NCBI GenBank assembly: GCA_008501835.1
Contig: QQUB01000582.1
Coordinates: 1 to 6,849 of the forward strand
Reading direction: 5' to 3'
Length of the DNA: 6,849 bases
Source of the DNA: Bacteroidota bacterium
Lineage (GTDB): Bacteria; Bacteroidota; Bacteroidia; Chitinophagales; Saprospiraceae
In this document: positions 1 to 5,454 of the stretch, in pieces
Layout of the letters: every line of letters begins with the position of its first letter
Numbering within the stretch: the first letter of the stretch is position 1
Notes under the pieces: generated by a model
What the model was told of the DNA's origin: nothing
The model's input: the letters and a program-made list of their open reading frames with translations, nothing else
The model's database searches: none
Made by a program: the position numbers and the translations under genes

Positions 1-741
1 AGTATTAAAAGCCCACAGGCCTTCTCCTAAAATGCCATTTTCGAATCTAAAAACACCAACAGTAATATCATCTGCTTTGTACTGCCTTGATTGATTGTCG
101 GAAAAACCTTTTGCTTCGGTGATTGGACCAAAAAGAAAATCCATGGCATCTAATTGATGTGAGGCCAGGTCATAAAAATAACCGCCACCAGCAATTTCCG
201 GGTCAACCCGCCAATTAACAAGGTCAATAATGTCTCCGACAACCTCAGGTTTAATGGTCATTTGTAAATTTATTCGAACACTTCTAACAGAACCAATAGA
301 ACCTCTATCAATTAATTCCTTTACTTTCAGAATATTCGGAAGTGCTCTTCGGTAAAATGCCACGTACAAAGGAACATTTTCCTTTTGGCAAGCTTCAACC
401 ATTGAAATACATTCCTGATGCGTACGGGCCATAGGTTTTTCTACATAGACAGGTTTTCCTAAGGCTGCGGCCTTCAATGTATATTCTGCATGTGTATCCG
501 GAGGCGTTGCAATGTAAATAGCATTTATCTCCGGGTCGTTCAATAGATCTTCAGCATTATCATACCACTTAGCAACACCATGGCGATTGGCAAAATCCCT
601 GGCTTTTTCAGTATTTCTTCTCATAACAGCCCTCACACTTGAATTGGCTACCTGCATGAGTGCCGGACCGCTTTTTACTTCGCAAACATCACCTGCACCA
701 ATAATTCCCCAATGAATTTCTTCTAATATTTTGTGAGCCAT
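1..741 (-). CDS. Gfo/Idh/MocA family NAD(P)-dependent oxidoreductase, C-terminus cut by window edge
   Basis: Translating the minus strand from the ATG at 739-741 gives 247 codons that run off the left edge without a stop. The N-terminal Rossmann fold is clear: a beta strand followed by GIIGAGDV (residues 12-19), then IYIATPPDTHAEY (75-87) and GKPVYVEKP (95-103). The EKP lysine (K102) is the family's conserved dinucleotide-site and catalytic lysine. The C-terminal alpha/beta domain begins near residue 125, and GGGYFYDLASHQLD (185-198) carries the usual Asp and His of the active site. Full-length members are about 320-400 residues, so roughly a quarter or more is missing here. The start is firm because an in-frame TGA (745-747) lies directly upstream. 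There is no Shine-Dalgarno sequence, only an A-rich leader. The substrate is probably a sugar, inositol or other polyol derivative, but this superfamily is too broad to name one. It lies downstream of the tautomerase gene on the same strand but has its own promoter-like module at 807-846. Confidence 0.94.
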   Translation of the reverse strand, partial: MAHKILEEIHWGIIGAGDVCEVKSGPALMQVANSSVRAVMRRNTEKARDFANRHGVAKWYDNAEDLLNDPEINAIYIATPPDTHAEYTLKAAALGKPVYVEKPMARTHQECISMVEACQKENVPLYVAFYRRALPNILKVKELIDRGSIGSVRSVRINLQMTIKPEVVGDIIDLVNWRVDPEIAGGGYFYDLASHQLDAMDFLFGPITEAKGFSDNQSRQYKADDITVGVFRFENGILGEGLWAFNT

Positions 742-806
742 TTTTCAGATAGGTTTACCATAAATTTATTGCCTGGATTTGGAGTAGACAAGCATTTCCT
801 ACAAAC

Positions 807-846
807 ATAAAAATAACCAATCACTCGCCAATTTGGTAAGTAAATG
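807..846 (-). promoter_or_regulatory. Promoter-like module, copy A (oxidoreductase)
   Basis: Read on the minus strand, this 40-base block ends in GGTTATTTTTAT, 65 bases before the oxidoreductase ATG. The TATTTTTA fits the Bacteroidota -7 element TAnnTTTG at all but the last base. A weak -33 candidate (CTTA, consensus TTTG) lies 21 bases upstream. The block aligns without gaps to similar blocks before the SLC12 gene (32/40 identical) and the AlkD-like gene (30/40). The sequence similarity is seen directly; the promoter role is inferred. Confidence 0.55.
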
Positions 847-946
847 GTCCTTTTGTTCCAATTAAAAATGGCTATTCTGAAAAAAAATGGATCTCCTTGA
901 TTCGGTGAGTGCGAATGCTTTTCAAGACGTCTTAAGAAATATGGGA

Positions 947-1291
947 TCACACCATAGATTTGTTACAATAGGTCGCTTTTTCGAAATCTCTGATGTTTAT
1001 AGAAATAATGGGTACATCCGGAAACATCATTTTCAACTCCTTAATAATACTATTGGAGAGGTTACTCTTTTGAGTGATGGTCCTCCCTTCCATAATATTT
1101 GCGAAAACGTGGATGAAGTCATCCTGAGTGTTGCCAATGGTGTAATACTTGAAGGGGTTTATTCTTACCTTGATGTCTCCCTTTTTAAAAAGACCGGTGG
1201 TATCGGCAGCATCATATACTTTTTGCATGATTTCTTTCGGGGATTTTAATTCAATGATGTTTTCAGAACAGTCGAGTATGAAATGTGGCAT
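947..1291 (-). CDS. 5-carboxymethyl-2-hydroxymuconate delta-isomerase family tautomerase
   Basis: This 114-residue protein begins MPHFILDCSENI, close to the start of E. coli HpaF as I recall it (MPHFIVECSDNI). That enzyme belongs to the tautomerase superfamily and uses the N-terminal proline, exposed after Met removal, as its catalytic base; Pro2 is present here. Two arginines also match recalled family positions: R43 in KVRIN, and R70 in MEGRTI, which aligns with GAGRSL. The C-terminal ISINIRDFEKATYCNKS matches the family's end strand, though the protein is about 12 residues shorter than HpaF. HpaF isomerises CHM in homoprotocatechuate breakdown. No other gene of that pathway is visible here, so the real substrate may differ. 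The leader is A-rich (CAAAAACAT before ATG) with no Shine-Dalgarno sequence. The long plus-strand frame across the same bases is a shadow. Confidence 0.9.
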   Translation of the reverse strand: MPHFILDCSENIIELKSPKEIMQKVYDAADTTGLFKKGDIKVRINPFKYYTIGNTQDDFIHVFANIMEGRTITQKSNLSNSIIKELKMMFPDVPIISINIRDFEKATYCNKSMV

Positions 1292-1346
1292 ATGTTTTTG
1301 ATTGAGTGAAGGTATTTGTAGAGGAATCTTTTTTCTTAATGCAAAA

Positions 1347-1378
1347 TGCCGTAGCTACCTTTAAAGATAACTACGGCA
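1347..1378. repeat. Hairpin with TGCCGTAG stem
   Basis: TGCCGTAG (1347-1354) and its exact complement CTACGGCA (1371-1378) flank a 16-base loop, within which a few more pairs can form. It lies upstream of the tautomerase gene. It has no T-run, so it is not a convincing terminator. The same 8-base core forms the arms of the larger inverted repeat that follows, which suggests that both belong to one dispersed repeat family. Confidence 0.6.
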
Positions 1379-1426
1379 AGATACACATTGTTAGCCAGTT
1401 GGATGAATAATCTCTTTATTTGAAAA

Positions 1427-1574
1427 CATATGATGTACCTACGGCACTCATTATTTTTGTCCGCAGGTTTTTACCCATATCCGCGTCCCGATGGGACTTG
1501 ATAGTCTCGTAGAGACCTAATATGGGGAACCCCAAAGTTGAATAAAAAGATAAGTGCCGTAGGTAAGTCATATG
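1427..1574. repeat. 148-bp nested inverted-repeat element (MITE- or REP-like)
   Basis: The outer arms, 1427-1448 and 1553-1574, are inverted repeats matching at 20 of 22 positions (each begins or ends with CATATGA/TCATATG and contains the TGCCGTAGGTA core). Similarity continues weakly inwards through A/T-rich runs near 1451-1459 and 1541-1550. Inside, CCCATAT (1474-1480) pairs with ATATGGG (1520-1526). That stem encloses two perfect 5-bp hairpins with 3-base loops: GTCCC-gat-GGGAC (1485-1497) and GTCTC-gta-GAGAC (1504-1516). The whole could fold as a branched, cloverleaf-like structure. It has no coding capacity. No clear target-site duplication was found, so the mobile-element interpretation is an inference. 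It could also be a structured RNA. Confidence 0.65.
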
Positions 1575-1659
1575 AGTTTACCCCTAAAGGATTTCCCAAT
1601 TATTAGGATGTGTCCTGTTTAGGGAAGTTTGCAATGCACTTTAAAGTTCTACCCCCATG

Positions 1660-1755
1660 CTATGAGATGCCGTCTCTCTGAGACTGGATTTTAGTAAAAA
1701 CATCACTAATTTGACGCATATCCCGCCAGCGGGGTAAAATATGGGGTTTTCCATC
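1660..1755. repeat. Possible rearranged relative of the nested element
   Basis: This stretch reuses pieces of the inner part of the 1427-1574 element in a different order. It has a GTCTC-tct-GAGAC hairpin (1672-1684), then CATATCCCG leading into CCCG-ccag-CGGG (1722-1733), then AAAATATGGGG (about 1736-1745). No outer arms were found. It is most simply a degenerate or scrambled copy, but the shared pieces are short and the match may be partly chance. Confidence 0.35.
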
Positions 1756-1770
1756 TAGCTTAGCCTGAAA

Positions 1771-1797
1771 TAATGCCAAACTTCCATATTGGCATTA
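1771..1797 (-). terminator. Stem-loop after the AlkD-like gene, possible terminator
   Basis: A perfect 9-bp stem, TAATGCCAA (1771-1779) with TTGGCATTA (1789-1797), has a 9-base loop and begins 10 bases beyond the stop codon of the AlkD-like gene. On the minus strand it is followed only by a short ATTATTT stretch rather than a strong T-run, so termination is plausible but not certain. Confidence 0.45.
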
Positions 1798-1807
1798 TAG
1801 ACATTCT

Positions 1808-2455
1808 CTATTTTTTATTTCGTTTATCAACTTCAATTCTGATAAACTCCGGCAAATAGCTGGGCGTACAGCCTTTAGCCACAATTTCATCTTTATATAA
1901 ACCTGTTTGCTCTCCGATGTTTATGCAACGTTTCCTTTTCGTTTCATCATAAACACCGATCCAGGCAGCCGTGAAATTCATGGCCCATTGAACTTCCGGT
2001 ACTTCGCTGGTCAAATTCGCTTCAATGGCCGATAATAAATATTCAGTATTGTCAGGAGGAACCTGCCCGGTCCATCTCAATCGGGCCTGGTAATACCAGA
2101 AAGTTCGTCTTTGCAGGGGAGAAGGACTGGTTTCCCAGGATTCAATTAAGGATTTGGTTTTCCTGTCCTTCATCAATTGATTGGCCATCAGCCATTCCAT
2201 TAAATGGTTTCGGTCCTTAAAATCATGAATCTGTAAATCTTCATCCAGTCTGTCAATCAGATCTTGTGTAAGGAGTTTTTTATCCATTATCAGGACAGCC
2301 AGTTGTCTTGGCAATACTTCTCCTGTTGACCATAATTCCATGGCCAGTTCATGATCTTTCTTGATCTTTTTGGCTATTTTTCTAAGATCTCCCAATTTGG
2401 TGGACTCTGGATTTAACTGGGAGTGGATGGTTTGAGCTTTTTGTGATAGGGTCAT
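1808..2455 (-). CDS. AlkD-like HEAT-repeat protein, DNA alkylation repair family
   Basis: This 215-residue, mostly helical protein has the hallmarks of the DNA alkylation repair (AlkD-like, HEAT-repeat) family as I know it. LGDLRKIAKKIKKDHELAMELWSTG (residues 21-45) opens the helical repeats and is followed by LPRQLAVLIMD (48-58). SWETSPSPLQRRTFWYYQ (106-123) matches the family's conserved W-x-S...RR helix. The C-terminus carries VQWAMNFTAAWIG (155-167) and KGCTPSYLPEFI (194-205). AlkD glycosylases remove alkylated bases from DNA without base flipping, binding the backbone through HEAT repeats. At the position where I would expect the catalytic Arg of Bacillus AlkD, this protein seems to have WAMNFTAAW with no Arg, so glycosylase activity is uncertain. 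The ATG at 2455 has no Shine-Dalgarno sequence. It lies 41 bases beyond promoter-like module C. Confidence 0.85.
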   Translation of the reverse strand: MTLSQKAQTIHSQLNPESTKLGDLRKIAKKIKKDHELAMELWSTGEVLPRQLAVLIMDKKLLTQDLIDRLDEDLQIHDFKDRNHLMEWLMANQLMKDRKTKSLIESWETSPSPLQRRTFWYYQARLRWTGQVPPDNTEYLLSAIEANLTSEVPEVQWAMNFTAAWIGVYDETKRKRCINIGEQTGLYKDEIVAKGCTPSYLPEFIRIEVDKRNKK

Positions 2456-2496
2456 GATTGTCTCGGGTATTCTTTATTTAAATTATATAAACCGAG

Positions 2497-2536
2497 ATAA
2501 AAATAACCGATTAAACCTCAACATAGCAAGTAAATG
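2497..2536 (-). promoter_or_regulatory. Promoter-like module, copy C (AlkD-like gene)
   Basis: On the minus strand this block reads CATTTACTTG, 20 further bases, then TTATTTTTAT, ending 41 bases before the AlkD-like ATG. It contains a -33-like CTTG, a 21-base spacer and a -7-like TATTTTTA. It matches copy A at 30/40 positions and copy B at 27/40, without gaps. It overlaps the putative start of the small plus-strand ORF at 2534. Confidence 0.55.
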
Positions 2537-2770
2537 AAGACTAAATTATTTACCGTACCCACCGAACCTGTCTTGCCTGGCCAGGAAGACAGGTTCGGCG
2601 AGTATGGAAAAACATTAAAGCAATGCTTTATTCATTATTGGGGAAGCCGATCAAGATCGCTGAGCAATGAACAACGTGAATTGATCGGTGAGCTCGTTTT
2701 CCGGTTAGAATATCTTTTTTGCCAACCCCAGAAACAGCTCAACGATCAGGTTCTGCTCAATGATCTGTAA
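2534..2770 (+). CDS. Doubtful small hypothetical protein, 78 residues
   Basis: An open frame from the ATG at 2534 to the TAA ending at 2770 would encode 78 residues that I do not recognise. Residues 10-24 (TEPVLPGQEDRFGEY) come from the GC-rich palindromic repeat, which also occurs non-coding downstream. The remainder, including SLSNEQRELIGELVFRLEYLF (about 42-62), looks like an amphipathic helix and is plausible protein. There is no ribosome-binding site, signal peptide or membrane segment. The start overlaps the promoter-like module of the divergent AlkD-like gene. It is either a small real gene carrying an inserted repeat or a chance frame; I lean slightly towards chance. Confidence 0.3.
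   Translation: MKTKLFTVPTEPVLPGQEDRFGEYGKTLKQCFIHYWGSRSRSLSNEQRELIGELVFRLEYLFCQPQKQLNDQVLLNDL
2562..2604. repeat. GC-rich palindromic repeat, copy 1
   Basis: The left arm CCGAACCTGTCTTGCCTGG (2562-2580) is followed directly by its near-complement CCAGGAAGACAGGTTCGG (2581-2598), with one unpaired base. Bases 2571-2604 recur at 2833-2866 with a single difference. It is noticeably more GC-rich than the surrounding DNA, which suggests a dispersed repeat. It lies inside the doubtful 78-codon ORF. Confidence 0.7.
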
Positions 2771-2832
2771 CCAAAACCCTTCTTTTTCCTAAAATTTTGG
2801 GCCGGTAGTTTTATCTGTACAGGAGGATTGAA

Positions 2833-2866
2833 TCTTGCCTGGCCAGGAAGACAAGTTCGGCGAGTA
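2833..2866. repeat. GC-rich palindromic repeat, copy 2
   Basis: This is identical to 2571-2604 at 33 of 34 bases (a G-to-A change at position 22). It keeps the CCTGGCCAGG centre and the TTCGGCGAGTA tail, but its left flank no longer pairs with the right arm, so the palindrome is shorter than in copy 1. It lies in the non-coding gap between the small ORF and the end of the transporter gene. Nothing else in 2771-2950 looks functional, apart from a short AACCCGC tandem at 2925-2938. Confidence 0.7.
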
Positions 2867-2950
2867 CGAACACTTTATGGTTCTGTTTACAAACTGGACC
2901 AATAAATCTCAAATTCAATGACCTAACCCGCAACCCGCAACACATTCCAA

Positions 2951-5140
2951 TCAAGCCAAAATATTTTCCATCCCCGAATCACGAATAAAAAGGCAGGTAG
3001 TCTGGGTCTTTTCGACCATATCCTCCATGAAATCAAAATCCGGTTTGTCAACAAGGCCGAATATGTTGAGGTCGGCATCGGGTGCTTTTAAGATGAATTT
3101 ATCGAATTTACCGACCTGAATCATGGTTTCCGTTTTCGGTAACCTGGCAAGATCGATCAATTTAGCCATGAAGTTGGCTGCTTGCTGTTCCTGTTCTTCA
3201 TTATCCACGACAGTTACCAGTCTGATCCTTGCCGCCCAGTTTTTCTTCAATTTATAAGCTACCAGGATTGATAAGTCCAGATTTCCAATGTCCCAGGAGA
3301 TTTTCCAGTATGGTGCCCGGTTCCTTATCCAGATGTTAATCACCTGACGTTGACCCAGACCAGATTTCAGGTGTTGGAAATACACCATAACGCCAATCTT
3401 CAAGCGTGTGGATTCAGCTATTATGTCGAGAAAATCTCTTTCGAGAGATGGCCTGTCAAGCATATTGAGGAAGACAATATTCGGTCTGAAAAAGGAACCT
3501 TTGTAAGCCTGATTGGCAAAATTAACTCCATTGGCAAAATCATCTGTCCTGATAACCGTCCAGGAAGAAAACACTCCCCGATGCTGGAATGCTTTGGAGA
3601 GTTCATCGATATTTTTGTTGAACTCAATATTGGTGTTGTCCGAATTTATTCCGAGTAGTTTAATGGACCCTTTTGGAAAGGCAATATTCTGAAGAAAGAA
3701 AAATACCCCTTTTATGGAATTTTGATTGGTTACCGGAACCAGGAGGTTTGGTTTCCATGCTCTTTCCTGTCGATGTGTAATGCTGGAAGTATGTTTGGCG
3801 GCCCATTCTGCAAATGAAATAAATAAGCCACTCCTGACATCTTCAAAAGGGGTAACCAATTTTTTCTGAGTGAGAATACCATAAACCGCGACTACCAACA
3901 CCAACGAGATTAAACTCAGGGTTGGATTGATAATGAACATGGCAAAAATGGAAGTGATCAGTCCTACCCATGGAATCCACCGGGGTACGGGGAATATGGG
4001 TCTGAAGCTGATCAAGCCAAGTTTTTGTTCTATAATAACCACCACATTTAACATCGCATAGGTGATCAGGAAGAAAAGGGTAACCAGTGGAGCTATCGCA
4101 TTCAGATCGCGCAGAAGCATGGCCAGGAAAACCATAGCTCCCGTAATAAACATGGCATTTCTCGGTTGGCCGGTCTTATCCGTATTTCCCAACCATTCGC
4201 TTCCAGGTAAAACCCCGTGTTTGCCCATGGCATATAATATCCTTGAGGAACCGACCATTGAAGCAAGGGCTGAAGAAAAAGTAGCCCCCAAAACTCCGGC
4301 AATGACCAATGGCGGGAAGAATGATTTGTCGATCATTACATTGTAATTGGTCAACAGTTCATCATCGCTGGCTGATCTTGCTACCCAAAAAGCCAATCCC
4401 ATATATATCACAAAACTTACCCCAATGGCCCATAATGTGCCTACAGGAATGCTTTTACGTGGATCTTTCAACTCTCCCGACATATTTGCTCCTGCCATTA
4501 TCCCTGTGGCGGCAGGAAAAAATACAGCAAAAACCAACCAGAAATTCGATCCTGAGAAATTGTTTTCCGCCGAACCGCGAAACGTTCCCCATTTTAATAC
4601 ATCGACAGTAGATTCCTGCATGGAACCGAAATATGCGGCAAGGACTATGACCACAAGGGACGCAAAAATTATGGCCATAATAATGTATTGCGTTTTAATA
4701 GCCAGGTCAGCGCTTTTATACGCAATGGCATAAATTACGGCAAACACGATCAGGTCAATAATAAAAGGGTGGTGATCGGGAAAAATAGACAACCAGCCCT
4801 CCCTGAAACCAAAAATATACATGGTTACAGCTAATCCTTGTGAAACATAACGAGGAATTCCCAGACTTCCCCCAACTTCCAGACCCAGGGATTGCGAAAT
4901 AATGGCATAAGCACCTCCGGCTCCAATTCTGATGTTGGTTGTGATCGAAGACATGGATAATGCCGTGGCCAGCGTGATCAGAAACGATAATGTAATGATT
5001 AGCCAGGCACCTAAAAGTCCTGCATTACCTACTACCCATCCCAACCTGAGATACATGATCACCCCAAGGATGGTCAGCAGGGTAGGGGTAAATACACCAC
5101 CAAAAGTCCCGAAGGTTTTTAACTGATCGTTTGTTTTCAT
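2951..5140 (-). CDS. SLC12-family cation-chloride cotransporter
   Basis: This 729-residue inner-membrane protein of the APC superfamily probably carries chloride together with K+ and/or Na+ for volume and ion homeostasis. About 12 hydrophobic segments fill residues 14-425. Signature stretches are GVFTPTLLTILGVIMYLRLGW (15-35, TM1), RIGAGGAYAIISQSLG (71-86, TM2), GLAVTMYIFGF (102-112, TM3) and VFFPAATGIMAGANMSGEL (206-224, TM6). FSSALASMVGSSRILYAMGKHGVLP (288-312, TM8) resembles the NKCC/NCC form. Tyr108 lines up with the recalled potassium-site Tyr of NKCC1, and Ser289/Ser290 with its sodium-site serines. The cytoplasmic C-terminal domain (about 455-729) contains PNIVFLNM and YFQHLKSGLGQ, as in SLC12 proteins. 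The length is typical of prokaryotic members. The start is a normal ATG with A-rich leader; GGAG lies too far upstream (about 17-20 bases) to be a good ribosome-binding site. Several long frames on both strands inside it are shadows. Confidence 0.94.
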   Translation of the reverse strand: MKTNDQLKTFGTFGGVFTPTLLTILGVIMYLRLGWVVGNAGLLGAWLIITLSFLITLATALSMSSITTNIRIGAGGAYAIISQSLGLEVGGSLGIPRYVSQGLAVTMYIFGFREGWLSIFPDHHPFIIDLIVFAVIYAIAYKSADLAIKTQYIIMAIIFASLVVIVLAAYFGSMQESTVDVLKWGTFRGSAENNFSGSNFWLVFAVFFPAATGIMAGANMSGELKDPRKSIPVGTLWAIGVSFVIYMGLAFWVARSASDDELLTNYNVMIDKSFFPPLVIAGVLGATFSSALASMVGSSRILYAMGKHGVLPGSEWLGNTDKTGQPRNAMFITGAMVFLAMLLRDLNAIAPLVTLFFLITYAMLNVVVIIEQKLGLISFRPIFPVPRWIPWVGLITSIFAMFIINPTLSLISLVLVVAVYGILTQKKLVTPFEDVRSGLFISFAEWAAKHTSSITHRQERAWKPNLLVPVTNQNSIKGVFFFLQNIAFPKGSIKLLGINSDNTNIEFNKNIDELSKAFQHRGVFSSWTVIRTDDFANGVNFANQAYKGSFFRPNIVFLNMLDRPSLERDFLDIIAESTRLKIGVMVYFQHLKSGLGQRQVINIWIRNRAPYWKISWDIGNLDLSILVAYKLKKNWAARIRLVTVVDNEEQEQQAANFMAKLIDLARLPKTETMIQVGKFDKFILKAPDADLNIFGLVDKPDFDFMEDMVEKTQTTCLFIRDSGMENILA

Positions 5141-5206
5141 ATTTAATTGCTCAAGTACTCCTTTTGCCCGATTCTATTTTCAAAAGCGCTAACTAGTTTT
5201 AGAGCG

Positions 5207-5246
5207 ATAAAAATAACCAAACACTCTCCAACTTGGCAATAAAACT
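5207..5246 (-). promoter_or_regulatory. Promoter-like module, copy B (SLC12 gene)
   Basis: On the minus strand this 40-base block ends in TTGGTTATTTTTAT, 66 bases before the transporter ATG, almost the same distance as copy A from its gene. It has ATTG at the -33-like position and TATTTTTA at the -7-like position, 21 bases apart. The central GTTGGAGAGTG is nearly the same in copy A (ATTGGCGAGTG). Upstream, between this block and the terminator (about 5247-5366), I see nothing further. Confidence 0.58.
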
Positions 5247-5366
5247 ATTCTTTTATTCCCAATTTGCTTCGGCCTGGCAAAACATTAAAATTCCGGATCC
5301 ACCCTGATTCTGTCCTCATGTAAACAAAAAGCTCCTGCGACAAGTGAAGGTAATACCACTCATCTA

Positions 5367-5409
5367 AAAAAGCCCGGACTTCATACATTTGATGAAGTCC
5401 GGGCTTTTT
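5367..5409 (-). terminator. Strong rho-independent terminator, probably bidirectional
   Basis: A perfect 18-bp inverted repeat, 5367-5384 and 5392-5409, flanks a 7-base loop. The stem centre is GCCCGGACTTCAT and the outer ends are A5 and T5, giving a U-run in transcripts from either strand. It lies 45 bases beyond the stop codon of the SPOR-domain gene and separates that gene from the transporter promoter. Confidence 0.92.
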
Positions 5410-5454
5410 ACTTACGCTAAAAGTTTAAACATCTAATAGTCCAAAAGGCTAATT

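Noticed and set aside
924..933. AAGACGTCTT palindrome just beyond the tautomerase stop
   Set aside because: A single 10-base palindrome without a loop or T-run is expected by chance at this scale and does not support a terminator or operator.
723..950. 75-codon minus-strand frame between the tautomerase and oxidoreductase genes
   Set aside because: It starts with GTG, overlaps the ends of both real genes and reads straight through promoter-like module A. The Cys/Phe-rich translation resembles no known family.
887..1249. 120-codon plus-strand frame
   Set aside because: It lies almost wholly antisense to the tautomerase gene, whose homology and active-site residues are clear; its own translation is unrecognised.
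1591..1660. Possible insertion-sequence end near AGGATGTGTCCTGTTTAGGG
   Set aside because: Small palindromes are present (AGGA-tgtg-TCCT; CCCTAAA with TTTAGGG), but there is no paired terminus, transposase fragment or target duplication in the window.
1292..1807. CRISPR array, tRNA or riboswitch in the palindrome-rich gap
   Set aside because: There are no regularly spaced direct repeats, no tRNA T-arm or anticodon arm, and no recognised riboswitch core. The cloverleaf-like fold has stems of the wrong size and order for tRNA.
4062..4733. Three overlapping plus-strand frames (94, 100 and 128 codons) inside the transporter gene
   Set aside because: They are antisense shadows of an unmistakable SLC12 gene, with no recognisable protein features.
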